The notes under the pieces are model-generated. The model searched no databases, was not told where the DNA came from, and saw only the letters and a list, made by a program, of their open reading frames with translations. The translations under genes and the position numbers were made by a program. A DNA stretch of 64,000 nt from Telluribacter sp035998675 (GTDB lineage: Bacteria > Bacteroidota > Bacteroidia > Cytophagales > Spirosomataceae), in NCBI RefSeq assembly GCF_035998675.1, contig NZ_DASYHI010000005.1, positions 1 to 64,000 on the forward strand, read 5' to 3'. Position 1 is the stretch's first letter. The number at the start of each line of letters is the position of its first letter. Shown here in pieces: positions 18,186 to 28,590 of this stretch.

Positions 18186-19040
18186 ATGAATAAAATTGGT
18201 TTTAATGTACTTGCCTGGTCGGCGGTGGTTTCGGATGATCTATTCCCCATCGTGGACCGTCTTAAAGAAATTGGCTACGATGGTGTAGAGTGTTTTGTGG
18301 GAGCGGCCGACGATCCGGCGGCTTACCAGCGTTTCGGAAAGCATGTCAGCGATCTGGGCCTGGGCATGACCGCCGTCACGGTAGTAGGGCCCGACACCAG
18401 CCCCATCAACGAATCGGCCGCCGTACGGGCCAGCGCCCTTGACCGCATCAAGTGGAGTATTGACCGCACGCACGACCTCGGGTCGCGGGTCTTGTGCGGT
18501 CCTTTTCATTCAGCGCACGCCTTTTTTGCCCAGCACCCCCCGCTCGAAGACGAATATAAATGGGCCGGCGAGGTACTTCACGCCGCCGGTGAGCACGCCG
18601 CCCAAGCCAATGTGGTACTGGCGCTGGAAGCCCTCAACCGCTTCGAATGTTACCTTTGTAATACCATGGAGCAGCTAACCCACCTGATCAGGTACGCTGA
18701 CCACCCCCAGGTGCGGGCCATGTTCGACACCCATCACGCCAATATCGAGGAAAAGAACTACCAGAAAGCGCTGAGTACCATCGCGCCCGTACTGGCCCAC
18801 GTACACATCAGCGAAAACGATCGAGGTACCCCCGGCGACGGACATATTCCCTGGGACGACGCCTTCGGTGGCTTAGCCGCCATCAACTACCGGGGCTGGC
18901 TGACCATTGAAGCCTTTTCCCGCAATGACCCTGATTTTGCTAATTCTATCGGGGTGTGGCGTGAGTATAACGATCCCTGGCATATCGCCGAAAACGGCCT
19001 GAGCTTTATCAGGCAAATGAGCGCGAGGCACGGTCTGTAA
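18186..19040 (+). CDS. Sugar phosphate isomerase/epimerase family TIM barrel (tagatose/allulose 3-epimerase-like)
   Basis: The start is set at ATG 18186 (MNKIGFNVLAWSAVVSDDLF), giving 284 residues; an upstream in-frame start at 18093 adds residues unlike the family. Metal-site blocks occur in the order expected for ketose 3-epimerases: ALEALNRFE (Glu), MFDTHHANIEE (Asp, His), HVHISENDRGTPGDGHIPW (His) and TIEAF (Glu). These enzymes epimerise or isomerise free or phosphorylated ketoses, or dehydrate inososes. It belongs to the catabolic unit 17297-25815. The exact substrate cannot be read from sequence. Confidence 0.85.
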   Translation: MNKIGFNVLAWSAVVSDDLFPIVDRLKEIGYDGVECFVGAADDPAAYQRFGKHVSDLGLGMTAVTVVGPDTSPINESAAVRASALDRIKWSIDRTHDLGSRVLCGPFHSAHAFFAQHPPLEDEYKWAGEVLHAAGEHAAQANVVLALEALNRFECYLCNTMEQLTHLIRYADHPQVRAMFDTHHANIEEKNYQKALSTIAPVLAHVHISENDRGTPGDGHIPWDDAFGGLAAINYRGWLTIEAFSRNDPDFANSIGVWREYNDPWHIAENGLSFIRQMSARHGL

Positions 19041-19134
19041 ACGCCCGGCCCGTAACAACAAGTTGTTTCCCGGCTAAGGAGTGGTTCCCCATTTCTTCCG
19101 GAAATAGTACCTACCATTCAACCACAAATATAGA

Positions 19135-19962
19135 ATGAGTGCAAATCTTCCCTTTCGTTTTGGTTCAGAGGTATATACCTGGTATATGAGCGGGAACGGA
19201 AAAACCCACCAGGGCCGTCTGGGCCACATGATTGAGATCATTGCGCAGGCGGGCTTTACGGGTATTCAACCTATTTTTTCCTGGATGGGCGAACTGCGCG
19301 ACCCCCAACGGCTGGCCAATAAGCTGAAAGAGCAGGGCCTGGAGCTGGCCGCCCTGTCGCTGGCGCTGGAATGGAACGGGGCGGAGGAAACCGAAGCGGA
19401 ACGCGCCGAAGCCGACGAGGCCATTGAGCTGCTGCGGCACTTTCCGGGGGCTATTCTGTGTACCGTACAAATCCCGACGGGTCGCCATGACCTGGAAAAC
19501 CGCCAGCGCAATCTAGTCAATATTGTGAATGCAGTGTCGGCGCGGGCTACGGCTCAGGGTATTCCGTGCAGCTTTCACCCTAATTCCCCCCATACCTCCA
19601 TCATCCGGACCGAAGAAGATTACCGGGTAGTACTGGAAGGCCTGGACACCTCTGTAACCGGCTGGACGCCCGACGTCGGACATATTATAAACGGGGGAAT
19701 GGACCCGCTCGAAAAAATGAAAGAATACGCTTCCCTGATCAATCACATGCACTACAAAGACTGGGACGGTGCGCCGGAGTTTGCGCTGATGGGCCAGGGA
19801 AAAGTAGACTTGCTGTCTATTACCCAATGGCTCAAGGACCAGAACTATACCGGCTGGATCGTGTGTGAGGACGAAGGAAAAGAAGCCCTGGAAGATCCCG
19901 ACTACGTTACCCTGCACGATGGCCGCTGGATCAATAATGAGCTTGTTCCGGCGCTTAAGTAG
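19135..19962 (+). CDS. Sugar phosphate isomerase/epimerase family TIM barrel (IolE/inosose dehydratase-like)
   Basis: A 275-residue cytoplasmic protein. Motifs of the xylose-isomerase-like TIM-barrel family are present: GFTGIQPIFSWMGE near the start, CSFHPNSPHTSIIRTEEDY, WTPDVGHIINGG, HMHYKDWDG and WIVCEDEGKEA, supplying the His, Asp and Glu metal ligands. The spacing recalls 2-keto-myo-inositol dehydratase (IolE), but close relatives act on other sugars. It is the second of three such barrels in one unit with a Gfo/Idh/MocA oxidoreductase, a combination seen in inositol and rare-sugar catabolism. It lies 95 bases after the preceding barrel gene. Confidence 0.8.
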   Translation: MSANLPFRFGSEVYTWYMSGNGKTHQGRLGHMIEIIAQAGFTGIQPIFSWMGELRDPQRLANKLKEQGLELAALSLALEWNGAEETEAERAEADEAIELLRHFPGAILCTVQIPTGRHDLENRQRNLVNIVNAVSARATAQGIPCSFHPNSPHTSIIRTEEDYRVVLEGLDTSVTGWTPDVGHIINGGMDPLEKMKEYASLINHMHYKDWDGAPEFALMGQGKVDLLSITQWLKDQNYTGWIVCEDEGKEALEDPDYVTLHDGRWINNELVPALK

Positions 19963-19972
19963 ATTTTTGATT

Positions 19973-20083
19973 GCTGTAAGCTATAGGCTGTAAGCTTTCA
20001 GGTTTAAAAAGTACCTTAGTTTACATCGAAATTGAGTATAAATTAAATAACAGCCTAAGGCTTAAAGCATACAGCCTACAGCA
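19973..20083. repeat. Imperfect inverted repeat with GCTGTA/AAGC motifs
   Basis: The left arm (19973-19998, GCTGTAAGC..TAGGCTGTAAGCTTT) and the right arm (about 20050-20083, CAGCCTAAGGCTTAAAGCATACAGCCTACAGC region) are imperfect reverse complements filling the gap between two genes. Such AGCTTT/TAGGC-rich intergenic repeats are common in this phylum. A similar TAGCTTTTAGCTT string lies at 38198-38211. Confidence 0.5.
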
Positions 20084-20096
20084 GAATAGAATAAAC

Positions 20097-20894
20097 ATGC
20101 CATTTGTACAAACCAACGGAATACAACTTTACTACGAAGAACGCGGCTCGGGTGAACCGCTCCTGCTGATCATGGGCATTACCGCCGACGGATCAGTATG
20201 GGAGCCCCACGTGTCCGACTGGGAGAAGTACTACCGTTGTCTGCTTCCCGACAACCGGGGAGTAGGGAAGAGCGACAAACCTTCGGGCTCTTATACCACC
20301 GCCGAAATGGCCGATGACCACGCGGGCCTGCTGGATCAGCTGGGACTGGCGAAAGTCCGTGTAGTGGGGGTATCAATGGGAGGGGCTATCGCGCTGCAAC
20401 TGGCGCTGCGACATCCCGATAAGGTAAGTTCGATGGTACTGATGTGCCCCTGGGCCCGCTGTGACGCTATGGCTAAAGGCATTTTTGAACACATGGTAGA
20501 CTGTAAGGCGCGGTTTACGCCCGAAGAATTCAGCCTGTATATTCAACTCCTGATTTTCTCAAAGCAGAGCTGGGACAACGATGAGAAACGCGCCGGGCTG
20601 GAAGAGGGCCGCAAACAGGACCCACCTTACCCGCAACCCTTACATGGCCTGGCCGGGCAGGCCGCGGCCTGTATCAATCACCAGGTACTGGACCAGCTGG
20701 GTACTATACAGGTACCTACCCTGGTTATTGGCGGTCAGGAAGATATTTTCACGCCGCCCTGGATGGGGCAGGAAATAGCCGAAGCCATACCCGGTGCGGA
20801 GCTATTCCTGTACGAGAAATTAGGCCACGCTTTTCATTTTGAAGCAACCGAAGACTTTAACGCCAGAGTGAAGGACTGGCTGCAAAAGCATTAA
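20097..20894 (+). CDS. Alpha/beta hydrolase
   Basis: A 265-residue cytoplasmic alpha/beta hydrolase. The nucleophile elbow is GVSMGG with Ser near residue 93. The oxyanion region is LLLIMGITADGSVW, the acid is in VIGGQEDIFTPP and the base in KLGHAFHFE. The cap is short. It resembles the RsbQ/BioH/3-oxoadipate enol-lactonase group, so a lactone or ester formed by sugar oxidation is a plausible substrate. It lies in the catabolic unit, 134 bases after the second TIM barrel and 12 bases before the DUF4432 gene. The substrate is inferred from context only. Confidence 0.8.
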   Translation: MPFVQTNGIQLYYEERGSGEPLLLIMGITADGSVWEPHVSDWEKYYRCLLPDNRGVGKSDKPSGSYTTAEMADDHAGLLDQLGLAKVRVVGVSMGGAIALQLALRHPDKVSSMVLMCPWARCDAMAKGIFEHMVDCKARFTPEEFSLYIQLLIFSKQSWDNDEKRAGLEEGRKQDPPYPQPLHGLAGQAAACINHQVLDQLGTIQVPTLVIGGQEDIFTPPWMGQEIAEAIPGAELFLYEKLGHAFHFEATEDFNARVKDWLQKH

Positions 20895-20906
20895 TCTGAA
20901 AAAGAA

Positions 20907-21989
20907 TTGATGAACTATACAGAGTTAAGTACCCAAAACTGGCAGGATAAAATAGGTAACCCGGTTCAGCTGGGCGGCATAGAAACCTCGGTTCTGGACA
21001 ACGGCTCCGGCCGGGGTACCCGCGTCGCCTGGATCAACACCGGTACGGGCCTGCGCTATAAGGTACTGCTGGACCGGGCCATGGATATTTATGAGGCCTT
21101 TTACAATCAGCATAGTCTGGCCTGGCTGAGCCACGTAGGTACCACCGCACCCCAGCCGTTTTCGGATGGCGGCATTGACTGGTTACGTACCTTCGGCGGC
21201 GGCTTGCTGGTTACCTGTGGCCTATCGCACGTGGGCGGACCCGAGTCGGATGAATACGGCGAACGCGGCATTCACGGCCTGATCAGTAATCTTCCGGCCG
21301 AGCTGGAATCCATTATTCAGCCCGACCCGACCCGGGGCCGGATGGAGATGAGCATTACCGGCATCATACGCGAAACCAAAGTGTTTGGGCCAAGTTTGGA
21401 GCTGAGGCGGACTATATCGGGTACCCTGGGACAGCCGCAGATACGCATCCACGATGAGGTCATAAACCGGGGTAACGCCCCGGCTCCGCACATGCTGCTG
21501 TACCACTTCAACCTGGGCTGGCCCCTGGCCGACGAGGGTACCGATATCCTGTGGAAAGGCTCCTGGCAACCGCGCCACGACCCGAGCCAGCACCGAATCT
21601 TTCGGGAAGGGGGTAATTTTCGGAAATGTCCGGCTCCTATGGAAGAGCACTCGGGTGCGGGTGAAGAAGTAGCCTTTATTGAACCCGAAGCTAACCAGTC
21701 CGGTGAGTGCGTGTGCGGCCTCTACAATAGTACGTTGGGTCTGGCGCTGACAATAAAGTTTCAGAAAGAGCAGCTCCCCTGGCTCACCAACTGGCAACAC
21801 TGGGGAAGGGGCGAGTATGTGACGGGCCTCGAGCCGGGTACTCATCCGCCCATCGGGCAGGCCAAAGCCCGGGAGCAGGGAACCTTAATACAGCTCGAAC
21901 CCGGCGAAAGCCGTAGCTACGATGTCGTACTGGAAGTGCTGGAGCAAACGGAAAGAATACAGGAATTTGTGGGTCAATTTTCAGCATAA
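20907..21989 (+). CDS. DUF4432 family protein (aldose-1-epimerase superfamily)
   Basis: A 360-residue protein with no signal peptide. Blocks typical of DUF4432: GIETSVLDNGSGRGTRVAWINTG, DRAMDIYEAFYNQHSLAWLSHVG, GIDWLRTFGGGLLVTCGLSHVGGP and ERGIHGLISNLPAE. The fold is that of galactose mutarotases, with His and Glu in the sugar pocket (near HMLLYHFNLGWPL and VTGLEPGTHPP). It probably interconverts anomers of, or binds, an unusual sugar. It is only 12 bases downstream of the hydrolase gene, so probably co-translated. The family's precise reaction is not known to me. Confidence 0.85.
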   Translation: MMNYTELSTQNWQDKIGNPVQLGGIETSVLDNGSGRGTRVAWINTGTGLRYKVLLDRAMDIYEAFYNQHSLAWLSHVGTTAPQPFSDGGIDWLRTFGGGLLVTCGLSHVGGPESDEYGERGIHGLISNLPAELESIIQPDPTRGRMEMSITGIIRETKVFGPSLELRRTISGTLGQPQIRIHDEVINRGNAPAPHMLLYHFNLGWPLADEGTDILWKGSWQPRHDPSQHRIFREGGNFRKCPAPMEEHSGAGEEVAFIEPEANQSGECVCGLYNSTLGLALTIKFQKEQLPWLTNWQHWGRGEYVTGLEPGTHPPIGQAKAREQGTLIQLEPGESRSYDVVLEVLEQTERIQEFVGQFSA

Positions 21990-22126
21990 ACCGGTAGAAA
22001 TGTAGCGGTAGCTGTTTATTTTATCAACTACCTGTTATTTAGTTTTTTGTTTTTTATAATTATTTATAAGTCAATTAGTTGAAATAGGCTGATGCCTAAG
22101 TACCTACTACCTAAAACCTATTTTTA

Positions 22127-23350
22127 ATGGAAACAATGAGTAACGTGAGTGTAGCAGCAAAAGCACTGGAACAGGGCAAGGGTATTCTGCGCCTGGCTCC
22201 CACCTGGGTACCCCGGTCATTTTGTGTGCCGGGTCGCAGAATAAAACTACACCCCGACGACTACTACGTACTGGGCGGCGTGCGGGGCGGGATCGACGAG
22301 CGCTGGCTTTCTTCTACTACGCCCGCCAAAAACGGCCCCCTGACTGGTGAAAACGAGGGACTGAGTATGGTTGTGTTCAACGATGGTTCGCAGGAAATAA
22401 AAATGCTGCTCAAAGATGTAATCGACGAACTGAAGGGCGAGATTATCGGCGACCGCCTCTGGGATGAGTACCAGAGCTGGCCTATGTACTCCAAGTTTTT
22501 TGACAACATGGGGCCCCTGCCGCACCACATCCACCACAACGACGAGGAAGCAGCCAAAATAGGCCAGCTGGGCAAGCCGGAAGCCTACTACTTTCCCCCG
22601 CAGCTCAACAACCACGGCGGCGATTTCCCCTATACCTTTTTTGGCATAGCGCCGGGTACTACTAAGGAGGAGATTAAGGAGTGCCTGATGAACTTCACCA
22701 AAGGCGATAACAAAATTACGATGTACTCGCAGGCCTTCCCGCTCGTGCCGGGTACCGGCTGGGATGTACCTCCCGGTATGCTGCACGCTCCCGGTAGCTT
22801 ATGTACCTACGAGCCACAGAAAGCCTCCGATGTTTTTGCCATGTACCAGTCGCTGGTCAACGAGGCCATTATTCCGGAAGAGCTACTCTGGAATGGTACC
22901 CCCGAAGACCGTAAGGGCGACTACGACCAGCTGATGGAGGTAATCGACTGGGAATTGAATACCAATCCCAACTTGCTGGAAACCCGCTTTATGCGCCCGA
23001 TACCCGTGCGTGACCAGGCTGAAATGGAAGCCGAAGGCTACTCCGAAAGTTGGGTATGCTACCGCTCCGACGCGTTCAGCGCCAAGGAACTGACCGTAGC
23101 GCCCGGTGCCACTGTAACCATTACAGACAGCGCCGCCTACGGCCTGATCATGATGCAGGGCCACGGTACCATGGGTGTATGGGATATCGAAACGCCCGCC
23201 CTGATTCGCTACGGCCAACTGACAAATGACGAGTTTTTTGTGACCGAAAAAGCGGCCCGTGCAGGAGTGAAGATCGTGAACAAGTCTACCACCGACCCCA
23301 TCGTGATGCTAAAGCACTTTGGCCCCGCTAATCCTGATTTAAAATTGTAA
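22127..23350 (+). CDS. Cupin, class I mannose-6-phosphate isomerase-like
   Basis: A 407-residue protein with two cupin-like regions. The metal-binding part is HIHHNDEEA (about residue 130) followed by KPEAYYFPPQ, as in type I phosphomannose isomerases (H-x-H and E). GTGWDVPPGMLHAPGSLCTYEPQ supplies the later His. The C-terminal region (TVAPGATVTITDSAAYGLIMMQGHGTMGVW) is a second cupin barrel. It is therefore a metal-dependent ketose/aldose isomerase or a binding protein derived from one. An ATG at 22136 (MSNVSV) is an alternative start. A nested palindromic element follows the stop. Confidence 0.75.
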   Translation: METMSNVSVAAKALEQGKGILRLAPTWVPRSFCVPGRRIKLHPDDYYVLGGVRGGIDERWLSSTTPAKNGPLTGENEGLSMVVFNDGSQEIKMLLKDVIDELKGEIIGDRLWDEYQSWPMYSKFFDNMGPLPHHIHHNDEEAAKIGQLGKPEAYYFPPQLNNHGGDFPYTFFGIAPGTTKEEIKECLMNFTKGDNKITMYSQAFPLVPGTGWDVPPGMLHAPGSLCTYEPQKASDVFAMYQSLVNEAIIPEELLWNGTPEDRKGDYDQLMEVIDWELNTNPNLLETRFMRPIPVRDQAEMEAEGYSESWVCYRSDAFSAKELTVAPGATVTITDSAAYGLIMMQGHGTMGVWDIETPALIRYGQLTNDEFFVTEKAARAGVKIVNKSTTDPIVMLKHFGPANPDLKL

Positions 23351-23351
23351 A

Positions 23352-23465
23352 TACCTCACCGCAGCGGCGGGCCGCCCCCCTGCCCTTCTCCTGATAGGAG
23401 AAGGGAGATATTTCCCTCTCCTTAAAGGAGAGGGACTAAGGACGGTCCGCCGCCGCGGTGAGGTA
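23352..23465. repeat. Nested palindromic element (REP-like, 114 bp)
   Basis: The outer arms 23352-23370 (TACCTCACCGCAGCGGCGG) and 23447-23465 are reverse complements with one mismatch. Inside are two further hairpins: CCCTTCTCCT/AGGAGAAGGG (23383-23405) and CCCTCTCC/GGAGAGGG (23414-23434). The element fills the gap between two co-directional genes, starting 2 bases after a stop. It may form a three-way or cruciform structure in DNA or mRNA. No second copy was seen in the window. Confidence 0.8.
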
Positions 23466-23512
23466 AAACAACCAAAAGTTAATAAATTTTAAAACCTAAA
23501 TTCCTACCTACC

Positions 23513-24568
23513 ATGCCTGAAAATAACTATCCTAAATTACACAACGCTACCTGGCCCGGCATAGTGGGCAAAGGCGAAGGCTCCCAGCCGGTAATACCGT
23601 TTGATACCATGCTGGAAATGACCGCTAAGGCGGAAGTAGAGGGCAACAAGTTCGACGGCGTAGACCTGGGTTTATTGGGCCCCCACGTTGATATCGACAG
23701 CTCAGATGATGACATAAAGCGCCTGGCCGACAAGATTACCGGCTACGGCCTTAACGTAGGCAGCCTGGTGGCGCCCATCTGGGGTGGCCCCACGCTGGGC
23801 AGCGACGACGACCGCCGGACTTTTGTTGAAATGGTACGTAAAGCGTGCAACTTTGGCAAGATATTCCGCGAAGCGGGTATCCGTCCGTACGGCGTAATCC
23901 GGATTGACTCCGCTACTAATCCTGAAAGCTGGGCCGCTGATCCGGTTAATAATACCAAACTGATCGCCAAAACTTTCCGCGAAGCCTGCGACGTAGCCGC
24001 CGACTATAACGAAAAACTGGCTGCCGAGGGTGAAATCTGCTGGGGTGGAATGCACAGCTGGAAAACCATGATTGACACGCTGGAAGCAGTAGACCGCCCC
24101 AATATCGGCTTCCAGGCTGATATGTCGCACACGCTGCTGTACACCATGGGTTATAACCGTCCGGAAGACCGCATCCTGCCCGAAAACTTCGACTGGAACG
24201 ACCGCGAAACGCTGACCGCCGCGCTGAAAAAGCTCACCAACGCCCTGCGCCCCTGGACGCTGGATTTCCACGTAGCCCAGAACGACGGCACCGTCCACGG
24301 TACCGGCTCCCACGATAAGACCGGCCGTCACTGCCTCGCCACCGACCCCAATGGGAAGCTGGATGTAGTACAGGACGCGGGTTTCTGGCTGCGCGACGAA
24401 AACGGCGAGCTCACCAAACGGCTGAAGCACATCTGCTGGGACGGCTGTATGTTCGATAATGAAGTGATGATGCAGCAGCAAACCTGGAACGACATTCTGG
24501 CTACGCTGGTGAAGGTACGTCAGAAGCACGGCTGGTACGAGCCTGAGCGGGAGAATGTAGCCTTGTAA
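23513..24568 (+). CDS. Sugar phosphate isomerase/epimerase family TIM barrel
   Basis: A 351-residue cytoplasmic TIM-barrel protein, third of its kind in this unit. It shows WGGPTLGSDDDRRTF, GEICWGGMHSWKTM (Glu), IGFQADMSHTLLYTMG (Asp, His), LDFHVAQNDGTVHGTGSHDKTGRHC (His) and CWDGCMFDNE near the end, consistent with a divalent metal site. It is larger than the other two because of insertions around residues 200-300. The reaction is probably an isomerisation, epimerisation or dehydration in the same sugar route. It is followed by a hairpin at 24580-24609 and then by the Gfo/Idh/MocA gene. Confidence 0.8.
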   Translation: MPENNYPKLHNATWPGIVGKGEGSQPVIPFDTMLEMTAKAEVEGNKFDGVDLGLLGPHVDIDSSDDDIKRLADKITGYGLNVGSLVAPIWGGPTLGSDDDRRTFVEMVRKACNFGKIFREAGIRPYGVIRIDSATNPESWAADPVNNTKLIAKTFREACDVAADYNEKLAAEGEICWGGMHSWKTMIDTLEAVDRPNIGFQADMSHTLLYTMGYNRPEDRILPENFDWNDRETLTAALKKLTNALRPWTLDFHVAQNDGTVHGTGSHDKTGRHCLATDPNGKLDVVQDAGFWLRDENGELTKRLKHICWDGCMFDNEVMMQQQTWNDILATLVKVRQKHGWYEPERENVAL

Positions 24569-24579
24569 ATAGTATTTGC

Positions 24580-24613
24580 CTCCGGCCGGAAGTTCGCTGC
24601 TGGCCGGAGCACC
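24580..24613 (+). terminator. Intra-operon hairpin (attenuator or weak terminator)
   Basis: CTCCGGCC (24580-24587) pairs with GGCCGGAG (24602-24609) around a short loop, followed by CACCTTTTC. It sits between two genes of the same unit, so it may be a partial terminator or an mRNA-stability element. Confidence 0.5.
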
Positions 24614-24651
24614 TTTTCTATCCATTCCTTTAACCTTACTTTTCTTTACCA

Positions 24652-25815
<1,164 letters not shown>

Positions 25816-25833
25816 GCTGATTTGTTCTGCCTT

Positions 25834-25881
25834 ATGCGGTGGTGGCGGGTACCTGAGGGTACCGGGCCGCCACCGCATTTA
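25834..25881 (+). terminator. Strong GC-rich hairpin terminator
   Basis: ATGCGGTGG.TGGCGGGTACC pairs imperfectly with GGTACCGGGCCGCCACCGCAT (25858-25878) around TGAG, followed by TTTATT. It is located 19 bases after the oxidoreductase stop and ends the catabolic unit. Confidence 0.75.
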
Positions 25882-26069
25882 TTGCAGCCTTAGTACCACC
25901 TTCTTTTAAGTACCTGTGTACCTATCCAATAGGAGATTAGGTACTTGTTCTACCAGTTTTCAGTGCAGTAAAAATAGGGTTCAGGGTACTTTGGACTCTG
26001 GTGCGTCGAATAATTTAGGTACCCGTTCTTTTTTGAAAAAGACATTTATAACTTCCTCTGCCACCGTCT

Positions 26070-27608
26070 ATGAGCCACAGCCCGGACTACCTACTCAGCG
26101 TGCAGGGACTTTCCAAGTCCTTTGCCGGGGTGCGGGCGCTGGACCAGGTGCAGTTTCAGCTGAGGAGGGGAGAGGTACACGCGCTGATGGGCGAAAACGG
26201 CGCGGGCAAGTCTACCTTTATGCGGATACTGGTTGGGCTGGAAACCGCCGACGCCGGGGAGGTACTCTTCGAAGGCCGCCCATTGAAAATGGACCGGCAG
26301 TCGCTGCGGAAGGAGATTTCCATGATTCACCAGGAGATGCTGGTGGTACCTGAGTTGACGGTTGCGCAGAATATTTTTCTGGGTAAAGAGAAAAAGCGGT
26401 CTTTATTCGGCTTTCTGCCGGGGTTTACCAATGACCGTACCATGTCCGCCGAAGCGGAGGTACTGTTACAAAGACTGGGTCTGGAGCTGCACCCGGACAC
26501 GCCCATGAAGTACCTCAGCGTGGCCCAGATGCAGATGGTCGAAATCGCCAAAGCCATCTCCAACGACGCCAAGGTACTCATCATGGATGAGCCCACCTCC
26601 GCCCTTTCCGACCGCGAAGTAGCCGCTTTGTTTACCGTCATCGAAGACCTCCGGCAGAAGGGCGTCGCGATCATCTACATCTCCCACAAGATGGAGGAGA
26701 TATACCAGCTTTGCGATACCATCACTGTCCTGCGCGACGGCCGGTATATAGGTACCCGGCCCGCCGCCGAACTGGACAAAAACCAGCTGATTCAGATGAT
26801 GGTCGGGCGGGAAATCAATGACCTTTTTCCGGCCTCCTCCGCCCGGCCGGGCGAGGTACTGCTGTCCGTCCGGGGGCTGAGCCGCAGCGGGAAATTCATC
26901 AACATTACTTTTGAAGTACATAGGGGAGAGGTACTCGGTATAGCCGGACTGATGGGAGCGGGCCGCACCGAAATAGCCCGGGCGCTGGTGGGGCTGGACA
27001 AGCCTACGGCGGGCGAGGTGTACTTCAAAGGAGTGCTTACCCCAATTGATTCTCCCCGCGAGGCCATCCGGCGGGGCATCGGGTACGTCAGCGAAGACCG
27101 CAAAGGTTTTGGTTTCATTCCCGCGCTTTCCGTAGTACATAACCTGACGCTTTCCAGCCTGCCGCGCCACCGCCGGGGGCTTTTTATAAGTACCCCAAGC
27201 GAAACGAGCGCGGCGGAGGCCATGATCCGGGAGCTACGCATAAAAGTAGCCGGACCGGACCAGAAGGTACTTGAGCTGAGCGGCGGCAACCAGCAGAAAG
27301 TAGTACTTGGTAAGGTACTGCTGACGGACCCGGAGCTGATTATCCTGGACGAGCCTACCCGGGGAATTGACATTGGGGCCAAGCAGGAAATTTACAAGCT
27401 CATTACCCGGCTGACCGAAGCGGGTATGGCCGTAATCCTGATTTCGTCCGAGCTTCCCGAACTACTCGGTCTGTGCGACCGCGTACTGGTGGTGTCCAAA
27501 GGAAGACAAACCGCGCTGCTTTCCAAAGAAGAAATAACCCAGGAAACCATCATGAAGCACGCGATGGAATTTTCTAAACCCGCTGACCTACTACTAAACG
27601 AGGAATGA
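26070..27608 (+). CDS. Sugar ABC transporter ATP-binding protein with two ABC domains (RbsA/MglA type)
   Basis: A 512-residue duplicated ATPase. Domain 1: Walker A GENGAGKST (41-49), the divergent signature YLSVAQMQM and Walker B VLIMDEPTSAL. Domain 2: degenerate Walker A GLMGAGRTE, signature LSGGNQQKVVLGK and Walker B LIILDEPTRGIDIG. The asymmetry is typical of ribose/galactose/inositol importers. It energises uptake through the permease encoded next (start overlaps the stop by 4 bases, ATGA at 27605-27608). The binding protein is encoded at 30217. With the upstream catabolic genes it suggests import of a monosaccharide or cyclitol across the inner membrane after SusCD passage. Confidence 0.95.
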   Translation: MSHSPDYLLSVQGLSKSFAGVRALDQVQFQLRRGEVHALMGENGAGKSTFMRILVGLETADAGEVLFEGRPLKMDRQSLRKEISMIHQEMLVVPELTVAQNIFLGKEKKRSLFGFLPGFTNDRTMSAEAEVLLQRLGLELHPDTPMKYLSVAQMQMVEIAKAISNDAKVLIMDEPTSALSDREVAALFTVIEDLRQKGVAIIYISHKMEEIYQLCDTITVLRDGRYIGTRPAAELDKNQLIQMMVGREINDLFPASSARPGEVLLSVRGLSRSGKFINITFEVHRGEVLGIAGLMGAGRTEIARALVGLDKPTAGEVYFKGVLTPIDSPREAIRRGIGYVSEDRKGFGFIPALSVVHNLTLSSLPRHRRGLFISTPSETSAAEAMIRELRIKVAGPDQKVLELSGGNQQKVVLGKVLLTDPELIILDEPTRGIDIGAKQEIYKLITRLTEAGMAVILISSELPELLGLCDRVLVVSKGRQTALLSKEEITQETIMKHAMEFSKPADLLLNEE

Positions 27609-28588
27609 AAAATACAGTCACTGCCTATTTCAACCGCTCCGCGGAGCGCACCGTCGTCCAGCGGCGAAGTATCGGCAAGTACGGGCTGCTGCTGGCCTTT
27701 ATCCTGCTCTGCGTGCTGCTGTCGCTGCTGACGCCCCGCTTCCTGACCGTCGCCAATCTGACCATTATCGTCACGCAGGTATCTATCAACGCCCTGCTGG
27801 CTTTTGGCGTCACGTTTGTGATCCTGACCGGCGGCATTGACCTGTCTCTGGGCTCTATGGTGGCCGTAACGGGCGTAGTGGCAGCTACCTTCGCCCATCC
27901 GGATACCTACCCGCTTGTAGTACCTATCGGGGTAGGCTTACTGGCGGGGGTACTTTTCGGGGCGCTTAACGGCTTCGTCATTACCCGCAGCCGGGTTGCT
28001 CCCTTTATCGTCACGCTGGGTACCATGACCATCGGCCGCGGCCTGGCTCTCATCATCAGCAAGGGCCGGCCCATCTCCAACCTCTCCGATGGGTTCAACT
28101 TCATCGGGGGCGGGCACTTATTCGGTATCCCTTTCCCAATCATTATCCTGCTAATCGCCTTTGGTGTCTGTTCGCTGATTTTGAATAAAACAGTCCTGGG
28201 CCGCTACATCTACGCCATCGGGGGCAACGAGCAGGCCGCCCGCGCGTCGGGAATTCAGGTAAGCCGGGTCAAAATGTGGGTCTACACCATCAGCGGGCTG
28301 CTGGCCGCCGTGGCCGGTATCGTACTTACTTCCCGCATTACCACCGGCCAGCCTAATGCCGGCGTTGGGTTTGAACTCAGTGCCATTGCGGCGGCTATCA
28401 TAGGCGGTACCAGTACTTCGGGGGGCAGCGGTACCATGGCGGGTACCTTCATCGGCGCTCTGCTCATCGGGGTCATCAGCAACGGCCTCGACCTGCTCAA
28501 CGTCACCTCCTACTACCAGCAGGTAGTTATGGGTGCTATCATCATCGGAGCCGTGGTATTGGATGGCCTGAACCGGAAACGGTTATAG
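27605..28588 (+). CDS. Sugar ABC transporter permease (RbsC type)
   Basis: A 327-residue inner-membrane protein with eight to ten hydrophobic segments (for example YGLLLAFILLCVLLSLL, ALLAFGVTFVILTGGIDLSLGSMVAV and FIGALLIGVISNGLDLL). The ILTGGIDLSLGSMVA motif is the hallmark of the BPD_transp_2 family that pairs with RbsA-like ATPases. The ATG overlaps the ATPase stop, indicating translational coupling. A histidine kinase gene lies between it and the binding-protein gene, an unusual order for this transporter class. Confidence 0.95.
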   Translation: MKNTVTAYFNRSAERTVVQRRSIGKYGLLLAFILLCVLLSLLTPRFLTVANLTIIVTQVSINALLAFGVTFVILTGGIDLSLGSMVAVTGVVAATFAHPDTYPLVVPIGVGLLAGVLFGALNGFVITRSRVAPFIVTLGTMTIGRGLALIISKGRPISNLSDGFNFIGGGHLFGIPFPIIILLIAFGVCSLILNKTVLGRYIYAIGGNEQAARASGIQVSRVKMWVYTISGLLAAVAGIVLTSRITTGQPNAGVGFELSAIAAAIIGGTSTSGGSGTMAGTFIGALLIGVISNGLDLLNVTSYYQQVVMGAIIIGAVVLDGLNRKRL

Positions 28589-28590
28589 AC

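Noticed and set aside
22247..22786. Antisense open frame opposite the PMI-like gene
   Set aside because: Shadow of a gene with clear cupin motifs on the plus strand.
23352..23465. CRISPR-like repeats
   Set aside because: The repeats are inverted, not direct with regular spacers; no array was found anywhere in the window.
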